This document shows positions 1-8,186 of a DNA stretch of 64,000 nt, one piece after another. Positions within the stretch are counted from its first letter, which is position 1. The number at the start of each line of letters is the position of its first letter. Origin of the DNA: Octadecabacter sp. SW4 (GTDB lineage: Bacteria > Pseudomonadota > Alphaproteobacteria > Rhodobacterales > Rhodobacteraceae). The notes under the pieces are model-generated. The model saw only the letters and a program-made list of their open reading frames with translations. It was not told the DNA's origin and did no database searches. The position numbers and the translations under genes were made by a program. The stretch is from contig NZ_CP042819.1 in assembly GCF_008065155.1 (NCBI RefSeq), forward strand, positions 3,264,779 through 3,328,778, written 5' to 3'.

Positions 1-138
1 GGCCACAAATAACGCAGTGATCTGGCCCGCCACCGCGAACCATCGTAATATCACGAGCGTGCGAAGCCGGACCCAGTTGCCTCGACGCTGTGCCGCGAAC
101 ATATCTATGTCGATCTGTGCCAGTGGTTTTGCCCCTAC
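1..138 (-). CDS. regB: RegB/PrrB redox sensor histidine kinase, N-terminal fragment
   Basis: This is the first ~46 codons of a gene that runs off the left edge. The translation contains NWVRLRTL followed by LRWFAVAGQ, which matches the conserved opening of the RegB/PrrB membrane sensor kinase just before its first membrane segment. I place the start at the GTG at 138; an in-frame ATG at 102 is the alternative. RegB senses the redox state of the respiratory chain and phosphorylates RegA. It is divergent from senC and regA, the classical Rhodobacteraceae arrangement, and this supports the call. The kinase domain itself lies outside the window. Confidence 0.85.
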
Positions 139-214
139 GTGCGTCAAGCTGGACCATTGTTATTTGGCTTGTAGCGGTCGATCAATGCGCGAAACCCAAG
201 ACGGAGTCGATCAC

Positions 215-835
215 ATGCGCAAAGCAGTCGTCATTTCCGCCGCAGTCGCGGCCTTTACCCTGGTGACCGGCGCCGTAGCGATGACAAAGATTTTCGCGCC
301 AGATGATCCTTTCGCCGCGTGCCGCGCAAGCCAGGTCGCGGGTGGCGATATTGGCGGGCCGTTCACGCTTGTCGATGAAAACGGCGCAACCGTCACCGAT
401 CAAGACGTTATCACCGGACCAACGCTGGTTTATTTTGGCTATACTTTTTGTCCCGACGTCTGCCCGCTTGATAATATGCGCAACGCACTTGCGATCCACG
501 AGCTGGATGCGCGCGGTATTCAAGTGACGCCAGTTTTCATTTCCATTGATCCGGCCCGCGACACACCGGAGCGCCTGAAAGACTTTACCGAAAATTTCCA
601 CGAGCGAATGATCGGGTTAAGCGGGTCGGATGAACAGATCGCCGCCGCTTCGCGCGAGTATCGCACATACTATGCAAAGCGGGACAGTGACGATCCGGAG
701 TATTACCTGATGGATCACTCGACGATGTCCTATCTCATGTTCCCAGATTACGGTTTCGTCGAATTTTACCGTCGCGATGTCACCCCCGAAGATATGGCCG
801 ACAGCCTTCAGTGTTTCGTCGAAGCGGCCTCTTAG
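215..835 (+). CDS. senC: SCO1/SenC family copper chaperone for cytochrome oxidase
   Basis: A 206-residue protein with an N-terminal membrane anchor (about residues 4–26) and a thioredoxin-like SCO domain. The copper-binding CX3C motif is at C79 and C83 (TFCPDVCPLD), and the third ligand is H168 in MDHSTM. Proteins of this family deliver copper to the CuA centre of cytochrome c oxidase in the periplasm. The ATG at 215 is preferred because GGAG lies about 10 bases upstream and it begins directly with the anchor; an in-frame ATG at 185 would add ten residues. It lies between divergent regB and downstream regA, as in other Rhodobacteraceae. Confidence 0.93.
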   Translation: MRKAVVISAAVAAFTLVTGAVAMTKIFAPDDPFAACRASQVAGGDIGGPFTLVDENGATVTDQDVITGPTLVYFGYTFCPDVCPLDNMRNALAIHELDARGIQVTPVFISIDPARDTPERLKDFTENFHERMIGLSGSDEQIAAASREYRTYYAKRDSDDPEYYLMDHSTMSYLMFPDYGFVEFYRRDVTPEDMADSLQCFVEAAS

Positions 836-893
836 AATTGACCCGCACCAGATGGCGGGCTACCTCTAGGGGGACCTTGCAGGAGTGACGATT

Positions 894-1445
894 TTGGACA
901 CTGAACTGGACGCGATCGGCCCGGATAAAACATTGCTGCTTGTGGATGACGACGAACCGTTCCTGCGCCGCCTTGCCAAAGCGATGGAAAAGCGCGGTTT
1001 TTCTGTTGAGACCGCGGATTGTGTTGCCGCTGGCAAGGCCATCGCCACGGCCCGCCCGCCTGCTTATGCGGTGGTTGATCTGCGCTTGCTGGATGGTAAC
1101 GGGCTTGATGTTGTCGAAGTGCTGCGCGAACGCCGCCCCGACAGCCGGATTGTCGTGCTTACGGGATACGGCGCGATTGCCACGGCTGTGGCCGCCGTCA
1201 AGATCGGCGCGATTGATTATCTGTCCAAACCAGCGGATGCGACCGATGTGATGAACGCGCTTTTGGCGACGGGGGATGACCTTCCGCCACCGCCTGAGAA
1301 CCCGATGAGCGCGGATCGCGTGCGCTGGGAGCATATTCAGCGGGTGTATGAATTGTGCGACCGCAATGTCAGCGAAACTGCGCGCCGTTTGAACATGCAC
1401 CGCCGCACGTTGCAGCGGATTCTGGCGAAACGCAGCCCGCGGTAG
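894..1445 (+). CDS. regA: RegA/PrrA/ActR response regulator
   Basis: A receiver domain followed by a Fis-type helix-turn-helix. The acidic pocket is VDDDEPF, the phosphoacceptor is D62 in VDLRLLDGNG, and the conserved lysine is in YLSKPAD. The C-terminus (NVSETARRLNMHRRTLQRIL) is the nearly invariant RegA DNA-binding helix. RegA controls photosynthesis, carbon and nitrogen fixation and respiratory genes in response to RegB. I chose the TTG at 894: AGGAG at 881–885 lies 8 bases upstream, and it gives 183 residues, nearly the known family length (184 in R. capsulatus). The GTG at 885 is in frame but overlaps that ribosome site. hvrA, which follows regA in some relatives, is absent here. Confidence 0.93.
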   Translation: MDTELDAIGPDKTLLLVDDDEPFLRRLAKAMEKRGFSVETADCVAAGKAIATARPPAYAVVDLRLLDGNGLDVVEVLRERRPDSRIVVLTGYGAIATAVAAVKIGAIDYLSKPADATDVMNALLATGDDLPPPPENPMSADRVRWEHIQRVYELCDRNVSETARRLNMHRRTLQRILAKRSPR

Positions 1446-1459
1446 GGCTCAGAAACAGC

Positions 1460-1503
1460 GTATGGAATGCATATGGAAACCGTATGGAAACCATATGGGT
1501 CGC
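1460..1503. repeat. four 11-bp imperfect tandem repeats carrying RTATGG
   Basis: Four consecutive 11-base units begin at 1460, 1471, 1482 and 1493. Units two and three are ATATGGAAACC and GTATGGAAACC; units one and four keep RTATGG but diverge afterwards. The array lies between the regA stop and the stop of the convergent LysR gene. A period close to one DNA helical turn would put each RTATGG on the same face. No function is known to me. Confidence 0.7.
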
Positions 1504-1517
1504 ATCGGGCTATTGGT

Positions 1518-2393
1518 CTAAGCCGCGGCCTCGGATTTCAACCACTTCACAAACTGGTCGCGCGCGGCGGAAACCACCTCGGCACGGGTCAGGATGTGAT
1601 AGGCGGTGGCGCTGTTTTCCTCGGTGCATAGGGTAATAAACACGCCCGACGTGATGTGTGGTGCAGCAATCGGGGCGGGCAAGACAGTAACACCCAAACC
1701 TGCGCGCGCCGCCTCTCGCGATAGCTGTCCGGTTGGGAAAACGGTGACCTTCTCGTCCGCCAGATCAATCCCGTTTTCCGCCATCCAGAACCGCTCTTCG
1801 GACCGCGCGCCATCCATCAGCCAATGCGCGCCCTTGAGATCGGCAAGGCAGGTGATTTTGCGCCCTTTCAGATAGCTGGGGGCGGCAACGGCGACATGGC
1901 CGGCGGGCATGAGCTTCGTCGATGTGACACCGGGCCAGCCGCCCTTGCCGTAACGGATCGCGATGTCGATATTGTCGGCGCGCATATCGACCAGCCCCAT
2001 GCCGGGGATCAGTTCTACCTCGATCTCGGGGTGTTTTTCCCAGAATGCGCCGATCCGGGGCATCAGCCAGTTGGCCGCAAAAGACGGGGTTACAGCCACA
2101 CGCAGGGGCCGCACCTTGGTGCGATCCAGCAAGTCGCGTGTCGCGGACCCGATTTGCGCGAATGCCTCGCCCAAACTCAGCGCCAGCGTTTGCCCGTCCG
2201 GTGTCAGGGCCATACCGCGCCCGCTGCGCAGCATCAGCGGCAAGCCGAAATGGGCCTCGAGCGTGCGCAGGTTCTGTGCGATTGCGGCATGTGTGACGTT
2301 CAATTCACGCGCGGCAGCCGAGAGCGTGCCATGTCGCGCCGCAGCCTCGAAGGCACGCAGCGCGTTCAGGGACGGGATATCACGCCAATCCAT
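1518..2393 (-). CDS. LysR family transcriptional regulator, GcvA-like
   Basis: A 291-residue LysR-type regulator. The N-terminal winged helix-turn-helix begins SLNALRAFEAAARHGTLSAA, typical of the GcvA subgroup, and includes the recognition helix region VTHAAIAQNLRTLEAHFG. The rest is a periplasmic-binding-protein-like effector domain (about residues 92–290) with the subgroup signature IAIRYGKGGWPGV. The gene is divergent from a 54-residue ORF, which it may regulate, and convergent with regA. The effector cannot be told from sequence; GcvA-like regulators in this group often control amino-acid or beta-lactamase genes. Confidence 0.88.
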   Translation of the reverse strand: MDWRDIPSLNALRAFEAAARHGTLSAAARELNVTHAAIAQNLRTLEAHFGLPLMLRSGRGMALTPDGQTLALSLGEAFAQIGSATRDLLDRTKVRPLRVAVTPSFAANWLMPRIGAFWEKHPEIEVELIPGMGLVDMRADNIDIAIRYGKGGWPGVTSTKLMPAGHVAVAAPSYLKGRKITCLADLKGAHWLMDGARSEERFWMAENGIDLADEKVTVFPTGQLSREAARAGLGVTVLPAPIAAPHITSGVFITLCTEENSATAYHILTRAEVVSAARDQFVKWLKSEAAA

Positions 2394-2491
2394 ATGAAAG
2401 CCATGCTAACATATTGTCAATTTCGCTGACTCGGCGTTCAGACGCAAGTCCCTTATTCATAGGCTCATTAACAACGCCATAGGAGGCTGAC

Positions 2492-2656
2492 ATGTTTACA
2501 ATACTTGCAGATGCGATGTTCACGGCGACACGGGTCAATCGCGGTGATCACTTGCCCGACAAACGCAACGATTGGGCAGATCGGTTTGTGCCGACCAAGC
2601 GGCGCGCGAACCAACCGGACCGCTATCGCCACAACCCCTACCGCGACCTTTGGTAA
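2492..2656 (+). CDS. small hypothetical protein (54 aa)
   Basis: An ATG at 2492 is preceded by a perfect AGGAGG at 2481–2486, 5 bases upstream. The 54-residue product is basic and polar, rich in Arg and Asp, with aromatic residues near the end (HNPYRDLW); it has no signal peptide or membrane segment. It is divergent from the LysR gene with a ~98-bp promoter gap, the layout of a regulator and its target. I recognise no family. The strong ribosome site and clean start and stop support a real gene. Confidence 0.6.
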   Translation: MFTILADAMFTATRVNRGDHLPDKRNDWADRFVPTKRRANQPDRYRHNPYRDLW

Positions 2657-2706
2657 TTCACGATGTATGGCCGCCAATTCGTCAGGTGGTGGCCATACAG
2701 ACAAGG

Positions 2707-3297
2707 TTACATCTGGGCCAGTAACTGAGCATGGCGCGCGGTATAATCGTTGCGCGCCTCGACAGGCGGACGCAGGCGAATCTTGCAGTTCTGGGCCAGT
2801 TTTGGGTCTGGTTTGCCAAAAAACCTGTCGGCCTCGGTTTTGGTGAATCCGGCGATCTGGGTCGCCTCAAGCCAGGCGCTGATCTTGTCGGCCTTCTTGA
2901 TCTGCTTTTTCACCGCGACAGGCACCTGTGCGGGCAGGCCATAGCGGATATGGATCGCCGCCATCAGCCGATCATCCAGCGCACCGTAACCAGGGCCAAC
3001 GGCGGCTTTGACGGGGCTGATCATGTCGCCGATCACATATTCAGGGGCGTCGTGCAGCAGCGCGGCAAGCCGCCATTTGATAGGCGCGCCTGGGTTCATC
3101 TGGCCAAAGATATCCTCGACCAAGAGCGAATGTTCGGCGACGGAATAGGCGTAATCACCAATCGTCTGCCCGTTCCAGCGGGCGACAAAGGCAAGGCCAT
3201 GCGCGATGTCCTCGACCTCGATGTCAAACGGGGTCGGGTCCAGCAGATCAAGCCGGCGACCCGACAGCATTCTTTGCCATGCGCGTGGTTGTTTCAT
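2707..3297 (-). CDS. HD-domain phosphohydrolase, YfbR/5'-deoxynucleotidase-like
   Basis: A 196-residue cytosolic HD protein. Metal-binding positions are visible as SVAEHSLLV, then LLHDAPEYVIGD (the HD pair), and a distal Asp in KKADKISAWLEA. This pattern and length fit the YfbR-like HD family (COG1896), whose studied members remove phosphate from deoxynucleoside monophosphates. The substrate here is inferred from family only. It is a single gene, about 40 bases from the next minus-strand gene upstream (a methyltransferase). Confidence 0.8.
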   Translation of the reverse strand: MKQPRAWQRMLSGRRLDLLDPTPFDIEVEDIAHGLAFVARWNGQTIGDYAYSVAEHSLLVEDIFGQMNPGAPIKWRLAALLHDAPEYVIGDMISPVKAAVGPGYGALDDRLMAAIHIRYGLPAQVPVAVKKQIKKADKISAWLEATQIAGFTKTEADRFFGKPDPKLAQNCKIRLRPPVEARNDYTARHAQLLAQM

Positions 3298-3337
3298 CGG
3301 CCTTGGATAGCAGATGGGCGGTAATCTGCAATCAGTC

Positions 3338-3934
3338 TCAGGCGGCTTGGGCCATATCCACGGGTGGGCGACGCTGAATGATCATCTGTTTTTCAACGCA
3401 TTCAATGATCGACAAGCAATCAGCATGGGCACCCAGAAATTCCGAGGTCGCGCGGATCACGCCGTCTTTCCACCAGCCGCCGATGTAATAATCGTCAATC
3501 GCGATGACGGCCGTTTCCTTGGTCTTGGCAAAGGCAATCTCAAGATCGGCCTTTACACCATCATAGCTGTGATCACCGTCAATATAAACGAAATCAAGCG
3601 ACCCGTCAGGGATCGCATCGGCCACGTCCACCGATTTGCCGCGCAGGATTTCGACCTGACCTTTTTCAACACGTTTCTTGAACCGGCGCGTGACGCGCTC
3701 GAACACGTCTTCCATGTCGTTATCACTGTCTTTGTGATACCAGGTGTTTTCATAAAGCGGATCTTCGAAGTTGATCCACGGGTCAATCAGATACAGTTTT
3801 TCGGGGCGGCATTCGTTGATGATTTCCGTGCTGAATCGCCCGCGAAACACACCAATCTCGGCACCGTGGCCCTTGAGTGGAAATGAACCCAATACACCCT
3901 TTCGGGTACGACGAAGTACCTTGGTCATAGTCAC
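3338..3934 (-). CDS. class I SAM-dependent methyltransferase (Methyltransf_24-like)
   Basis: A 198-residue protein with a Rossmann methyltransferase core. Motif I is AEIGVFRGRFSTEII, and the acidic post-motif region is DFVYIDGDHSYDGVKADLE, characteristic of the Methyltransf_24 / CmcI-like group. These often act on sugars or surface polysaccharide precursors, but the substrate is not shown by the sequence. No signal peptide. The gene is divergent from ahcY, whose product removes the S-adenosylhomocysteine that methyltransferases make. Confidence 0.8.
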   Translation of the reverse strand: MTMTKVLRRTRKGVLGSFPLKGHGAEIGVFRGRFSTEIINECRPEKLYLIDPWINFEDPLYENTWYHKDSDNDMEDVFERVTRRFKKRVEKGQVEILRGKSVDVADAIPDGSLDFVYIDGDHSYDGVKADLEIAFAKTKETAVIAIDDYYIGGWWKDGVIRATSEFLGAHADCLSIIECVEKQMIIQRRPPVDMAQAA

Positions 3935-4027
3935 TGCCCCTTTTGATCTGCCGGTTTTCCGGCTTGTTAGGGGTAAGGCTAAAAATAAAATGAGGCATTA
4001 ATTGGGCAAAGTAACGGAGCAGCCTTG

Positions 4028-4049
4028 ATTGCCTAACGATGAAGGCAAT
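4028..4049 (+). promoter_or_regulatory. hairpin in the ahcY leader
   Basis: ATTGCCT (4028–4034) and AGGCAAT (4043–4049) form a perfect 7-bp stem with an 8-base loop, ending 40 bases before the ahcY start. It could be an RNA element of the leader. It does not match the SAM/SAH or SAH riboswitch patterns I know. Function unproven. Confidence 0.35.
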
Positions 4050-4089
4050 GTTAAGGGCCACGCGACACATCATTGCAGGAGCAGCCGAT

Positions 4090-5478
4090 ATGGCGAAGGA
4101 CTATATTGTTAAGGACATTGCGCTTGCCGCATTTGGCCGCAAGGAACTTGATATTGCCGAAACGGAAATGCCCGGACTGATGGCCTGCCGTGACGAGTTT
4201 GGCAAAAGCCAACCCTTGAAGGGCGCGCGCATCGTCGGCTCGCTGCATATGACGATCCAGACGGCCGTGCTGATCGAAACGCTGGTGGCATTGGGGGCCG
4301 ATGTGCGCTGGGCGTCGTGCAATATCTTTTCGACACAGGACCACGCCGCGGCCGCGATCGCCGAAGCCGGTGTGCCGGTTTTCGCGATCAAGGGCCAAAG
4401 CCTTGAGGAGCATTGGGACTATCTTGATAAATCCTTCATGTTCCCCGAGGGCGCAAACATGATCCTCGACGATGGCGGCGATGCGACCCTTTATATCCTG
4501 CTGGGCGCGCGCATGGAAGCTGGCGAAGATGTGCTGGCCGTGCCGACATCCGAAGAGGAAGCGGTGATCAAGGCGCAGATTCAAAAGCGCATGGCCCAAA
4601 CCCCAGGCTGGTTCACCAAGACCAAGGCCGACATTCAGGGCGTATCCGAGGAAACAACCACTGGCGTTCACCGCCTTTATGATCTGCACAAGAACGGGCA
4701 GTTGCCATTCCCCGCGATCAATGTGAACGACTCTGTCACCAAGTCGAAGTTCGACAACAAATATGGCTGCAAGGAAAGCCTGGTTGACGGTATCCGCCGC
4801 GCCACAGACACGATGATGGCTGGTAAGGTTGCCGTCGTCATGGGCTATGGTGATGTGGGCAAAGGTTCAGCCGCCAGCCTGCGCGGTGCAGGTGCCCGCG
4901 TGAAAGTCACCGAAGTTGACCCGATCTGCGCGCTGCAAGCGGCAATGGACGGGTTCGAGGTTGTTCTGCTTGAGGATGTTGTCGGTTCCGCTGATATTTT
5001 CATCACCACCACCGGCAACAAGGACGTCATTCGCATCGAGCATATGCGCGAGATGAAAGACATGGCGATCGTCGGAAACATCGGTCACTTTGATAATGAA
5101 ATTCAGGTTGCCGCGCTGAAGAACCACAAGTGGACCAATATCAAGGAACAGGTGGATATGATCGAGATGCCGAACGGCAATCGTCTGATCTTGCTGTCCG
5201 AAGGGCGCCTGCTGAACCTTGGCAACGCGACCGGCCACCCATCGTTTGTGATGTCGGCATCCTTTACCAATCAGGTGTTGGCACAGATCGAATTGTGGAC
5301 TAAGGGCGACGAATACCAACCCGGTGTCTATATCCTGCCCAAGCACCTGGACGAAAAGGTCGCGCGTTTGCATCTGGACCGGATCGGCGTGAAACTGTCA
5401 AAACTGGACCCTGAACAGGCCGCCTATATTGGTGTGTCGCCCGATGGCCCCTTCAAGCCCGAGCATTATCGCTACTGA
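4090..5478 (+). CDS. ahcY: adenosylhomocysteinase (S-adenosyl-L-homocysteine hydrolase)
   Basis: A 462-residue enzyme, the usual length, that splits S-adenosylhomocysteine reversibly into homocysteine and adenosine in the activated methyl cycle. Visible signatures include [17 protein letters not shown] near the N-terminus, the NAD-binding motif [17 protein letters not shown], the family block [18 protein letters not shown], and the C-terminal [12 protein letters not shown]. The ATG at 4090 has AGGAG at 4077–4081, 8 bases upstream; an in-frame ATG at 4039 would add 17 residues not found in the family. A strong terminator follows directly, so it ends its transcript. Confidence 0.97.
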   Translation: MAKDYIVKDIALAAFGRKELDIAETEMPGLMACRDEFGKSQPLKGARIVGSLHMTIQTAVLIETLVALGADVRWASCNIFSTQDHAAAAIAEAGVPVFAIKGQSLEEHWDYLDKSFMFPEGANMILDDGGDATLYILLGARMEAGEDVLAVPTSEEEAVIKAQIQKRMAQTPGWFTKTKADIQGVSEETTTGVHRLYDLHKNGQLPFPAINVNDSVTKSKFDNKYGCKESLVDGIRRATDTMMAGKVAVVMGYGDVGKGSAASLRGAGARVKVTEVDPICALQAAMDGFEVVLLEDVVGSADIFITTTGNKDVIRIEHMREMKDMAIVGNIGHFDNEIQVAALKNHKWTNIKEQVDMIEMPNGNRLILLSEGRLLNLGNATGHPSFVMSASFTNQVLAQIELWTKGDEYQPGVYILPKHLDEKVARLHLDRIGVKLSKLDPEQAAYIGVSPDGPFKPEHYRY

Positions 5479-5511
5479 ACAGGCCTGATGCCCGAGGATA
5501 CGAATAAAAAC

Positions 5512-5535
5512 ACCGCCCCGAAACGGGGCGGTTTT
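5512..5535 (+). terminator. intrinsic terminator after ahcY
   Basis: ACCGCCCCG (5512–5520) pairs perfectly with CGGGGCGGT (5524–5532) across an AAA loop and runs into four T residues at 5532–5535. It starts about 33 bases after the ahcY stop. Confidence 0.9.
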
Positions 5536-5693
5536 GCGTTCTGTGCGGCACCTTACGCACGGCCATGTGGCGCTACTTTGGATTCATCCTTCCGCCCGCG
5601 ACAGCGCCTTCGATTGGCTTGACCCTTTCGCCGGATTACGATGTGCGGCACGCAGACCATTTCCATCTGCAATCGCGGGTGCGGTGGATGCCG

Positions 5694-6299
5694 CTAAGCT
5701 GTCAGCGACGACACGAAGCCTTCGCGGATGACAGCCGGATCATAGGCTTTACGGTTGAACACCTCGCGGACCATTGGGACGAAATGCGTGATTGGTAGCG
5801 CGTCATAGTCAGGATCAAATGATGACTGATCCCAGCGTTCACAAAACTCGGCGCAACTGTCAAAGCAGGGATGATCCCTGAAGCGGTCACGCGCATCGCG
5901 GTCCCACCCATAGTGATGGGCGTAATACAACATCTGAAAGATCCCGTGGTGTTCGACGACCCACGCCACATCCCAGCGGACGAACGGGCGGATCACCTCG
6001 GCCGAAAAGCGATCGTGGTTTTGCGGGGCGAGTCCGTCACCGATATCGTGCAGCAACGCACCGACGATCCAGTCAATATCCGCGCCGTCGCGTTCCGCGC
6101 GGGTGGCTGATTGCAGCCCGTGATCCAGACGGGTCAGCGGATACCCCTCAAGGGACACTTCGCCCTGTCGGCGAAGTTCATCCATGATCCGGTCTGACGT
6201 CATTGCGAGATAGGGTCTTTCGAGCTTCTCGAGCAATTCGTAATCCTCGCGCGTGCCGTCCTTCATCTGGGTGAAACTGACCGTTCTTGTGACCGTCAT
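5694..6299 (-). CDS. HD-domain protein of the PhnZ/MIOX-like type
   Basis: About 201 residues. Metal-ligand positions follow the H...HD...H...D order: TRLDHGLQSATRAERDGA, then GALLHDIGDGLAP, then VVEHHGIFQMLYYAHHYG. This resembles predicted HD oxygenases/hydrolases related to PhnZ, some of which are mixed-valent di-iron oxygenases rather than phosphatases. No phosphonate genes are nearby, so the substrate is unknown. I use the ATG at 6299 because GGGAG lies 7 bases upstream; an ATG at 6329 would add ten residues. Confidence 0.72.
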   Translation of the reverse strand: MTVTRTVSFTQMKDGTREDYELLEKLERPYLAMTSDRIMDELRRQGEVSLEGYPLTRLDHGLQSATRAERDGADIDWIVGALLHDIGDGLAPQNHDRFSAEVIRPFVRWDVAWVVEHHGIFQMLYYAHHYGWDRDARDRFRDHPCFDSCAEFCERWDQSSFDPDYDALPITHFVPMVREVFNRKAYDPAVIREGFVSSLTA

Positions 6300-6483
6300 C
6301 TTGATGCTCCCGATATCATCGCTGGCCACAGTATGCCGAAAATCGGCGTCTGGCGATATATGCAGTGACGCGAGCGCCCGCGTTTTCCCCCTGTTTTTCC
6401 TTTACCGTGCGCCCCTTGTCGCCTTACCATTCGCCTAGCGCCGTATATTCGCGGCCAAACGCTTCATTGGTGGGAGATTTCAA

Positions 6484-6825
6484 ATGGGCAAGAGAGACGA
6501 CCTTATCGCGCAGTATGCTGACGATCTGAAAAACAAATGCGGTATGACCCCTGACATGGCTTTGCTGACCAAAGTCACAATCGGCTGTGGTCCTGCGATC
6601 TATAACGCGGACGCATCGACTGTTGCCGGCAGCCAGCCCAGCGAACTTGAAACCGTCAAAGACAACTTTCTGATCAAGAAGCTGGGTCTTGCCGATAGCC
6701 CACAGCTGATGGAAGCAATCAATTCGGTGCTGCAAACCTACGGCCAGTCCGAGCGCAACAAGTATCGCGCCGTGGTCTATTACATGCTGACCAAGCACTT
6801 CGGCAAAGAATCTGTTTACGGCTAA
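6484..6825 (+). CDS. DUF2853 family protein
   Basis: A 113-residue soluble protein that matches the DUF2853 pattern as I know it: KRDDLIAQYADDLKNKCG at the start, a central KDNFLIKKLGL, and YRAVVYYMLTKHFGKE at the end. Function is unknown. GGGAG sits 8 bases before the ATG. It stands alone, with a hairpin terminator after it. The mostly helical, charged composition suggests a small cytosolic protein. Confidence 0.8.
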   Translation: MGKRDDLIAQYADDLKNKCGMTPDMALLTKVTIGCGPAIYNADASTVAGSQPSELETVKDNFLIKKLGLADSPQLMEAINSVLQTYGQSERNKYRAVVYYMLTKHFGKESVYG

Positions 6826-6846
6826 ATCCGCCGTGACCGGCGTGAG

Positions 6847-6871
6847 CGCCCGCCCGGTTGGGTGGGCGTTT
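6847..6871 (+). terminator. terminator after the DUF2853 gene
   Basis: CGCCCGCCC (6847–6855) pairs with GGGTGGGCG (6860–6868), with one G·U pair and a four-base loop, followed by only three T residues. It lies about 20 bases after the stop codon. Confidence 0.65.
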
Positions 6872-7044
6872 CGCATTTTAGGCAAGTCCTAAGGGCTATT
6901 CCTTTGCCTCGACTCACGTCTTTGGGCTATCAAGGGTTACGGCCAGGATGGCCCGGACCAAGATTTCAAATACGTGTGTGGTGGCTTTGGGAGCACGCGG
7001 GTGAGAGAAAGGGTCTGGGCGGGGTGCCTGGACCCTTTCGTTTT
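6872..7044 (+). other. intergenic stretch ending in a second, unassigned hairpin
   Basis: No protein-coding frame is convincing here. GAAAGGGTC (7007–7015) pairs perfectly with GACCCTTTC (7031–7039) and is followed by GTTTTC on the plus strand, so it looks like a plus-strand terminator about 180 bases beyond the DUF2853 stop. It could also end the convergent DUF1761 transcript, or mark an unannotated small RNA upstream. I cannot match it to 6S, SRP or tmRNA. Confidence 0.35.
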
Positions 7045-7437
7045 CTAGAACAGCATCAAAACGGCGCCCATGATCGCGCAGCCAAACGTGGCATAGCCCG
7101 CGTCGATTACCGTCAGCTTGAACGGGCGCATCCCGTAGGCGTTGTTGATCATGATCCACGGGCTGATGAAAAACAGCCCAATTCCAAGGCCAGACACCAA
7201 TCCCTTACCCAAAGTCGTGATGTCAGCCAAAGCGAAGGCGTGACGCATCATCCCGGCGACAAGCAGCATTGCGACAAAGGCCAAAATGAACGGCACTGGC
7301 GATCCGCCTTCGGGCCGCCCATCGTTTCCGACCTTGATTCCGCTCGCTTCCATCCAAGGTTTGGACAGCGTCATATACCAGACCGCCCCGAAGGCGAAGC
7401 CGGCGATCGCTGCGACAATCACTGACAAATATCCCAT
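7045..7437 (-). CDS. DUF1761 family membrane protein
   Basis: A 130-residue integral membrane protein with about four predicted segments (starting near residues 5, 48, 80 and 109). The opening AIAGFAFGAVWYMTLSKPWM and the later SPWIMINNAYGMRPFKLTVI match the DUF1761 pattern, whose function is unknown. It follows the EVE gene on the same strand with a 56-base gap, so it may be at the end of that operon, but it could have its own promoter. Confidence 0.8.
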   Translation of the reverse strand: MGYLSVIVAAIAGFAFGAVWYMTLSKPWMEASGIKVGNDGRPEGGSPVPFILAFVAMLLVAGMMRHAFALADITTLGKGLVSGLGIGLFFISPWIMINNAYGMRPFKLTVIDAGYATFGCAIMGAVLMLF

Positions 7438-7493
7438 CTTTCCCTCCTGTTTTTATTGGTGAAGGGAATTATGGCGTCAAATATCCACACAAT

Positions 7494-7913
7494 CTATGGC
7501 TTTGTGTTGCCCAATGCACAAATGGTCAGCCATTCATCCGGCGTGACAGGCTGCACCGATAGCCGCGCGTTTTTCACAAGCACCATGTCTATCAGCCGTT
7601 CATCGCCCTTGATCTGGTCCAGCGCGACTGACTGCGTGAAAGGGCGAACAGCCTTGATATCAACGCATTCCCAACGATCATCATCGGTTGTGCTATCGGG
7701 GTGGGCGGTCGCGCAAACTTCGACGATGCCGACAACCGCCTTTTCAGTCTGCGAGTGATAGAAAAAACCCAGATCGCCGATCTTCATCTCGCGCATGAAA
7801 TTGCGCGCCTGATAGTTGCGCACACCGTCCCATTCTTCGCCCGCATCGCCCTTGGCAACCTGCTGCTCCCAGCTCCATGTCGACGGTTCGGATTTGAACA
7901 ACCAATAAGCCAT
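7494..7913 (-). CDS. EVE domain-containing protein
   Basis: A 139-residue protein consisting of one EVE domain (PUA-like fold): MAYWLFKSEPSTWSWEQQ, then WDGVRNYQARNFMREMKIGD and FYHSQTEKAVVGIVEV. EVE proteins bind modified bases in nucleic acids; in bacteria they stand alone or are fused to restriction enzymes. The ATG at 7913 overlaps the stop of the upstream yciI-like gene as TGATG, which implies translational coupling; an upstream ATG at 7934 is unlikely. It is last in the tsaD-gpsA-yciI-EVE unit. Confidence 0.88.
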   Translation of the reverse strand: MAYWLFKSEPSTWSWEQQVAKGDAGEEWDGVRNYQARNFMREMKIGDLGFFYHSQTEKAVVGIVEVCATAHPDSTTDDDRWECVDIKAVRPFTQSVALDQIKGDERLIDMVLVKNARLSVQPVTPDEWLTICALGNTKP

Positions 7914-8185
7914 CAGCCAACCACCTTGTTCCACTGCTCAAGCCGGACCTTTTCAAACAATCCAGCCTTGGCATATGGGTCATTGTCGGCCCACGCCTGC
8001 GCGGCGGCCCGATCAGCCACGTCCATAATGATCAGCGACCCTGACATCATGCCATCGGGGTCGACAAACGGGCCGGCCATTTCCACGACGCCCATCTCGG
8101 CGATATAGGCGAGATGCGCATCGCGGTTGGCCTTGCGAACTTCGATATGGCCGGGTTTGTCTTTGGTGATCAGTGCAAAACGCAT
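7913..8185 (-). CDS. YciI-like protein
   Basis: A 90-residue YciI-type ferredoxin-like fold protein. Family features are MRFALITKDKPG, the conserved HLAYIAEM and GPFVDPDG blocks, and NDPYAKAGLFEKVRLEQW near the end. The role of stand-alone YciI proteins is poorly known; they resemble muconolactone isomerase-like proteins and may be small enzymes. It begins 1 base after the true gpsA stop at 8187 and overlaps the EVE gene start by TGATG. Confidence 0.85.
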   Translation of the reverse strand: MRFALITKDKPGHIEVRKANRDAHLAYIAEMGVVEMAGPFVDPDGMMSGSLIIMDVADRAAAQAWADNDPYAKAGLFEKVRLEQWNKVVG

Positions 8186-8186
8186 G

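Noticed and set aside
182..601. Minus-strand ORF antisense to senC, and many similar long shadow frames (for example 8324–9277, 19781–20935, 53688–55010)
   Set aside because: High GC gives long open frames opposite real genes. The opposite strand has recognised family motifs in each case.
3935..4089. SAM/SAH or SAH riboswitch before ahcY
   Set aside because: I found only a simple 7-bp hairpin and not the pseudoknot or conserved core of either class.
5565..5798. Plus-strand ORF of 77 codons overlapping the PhnZ-like HD gene
   Set aside because: No ribosome site and random-looking composition, and half of it is antisense to a clear gene. The preceding terminator also argues against read-through.
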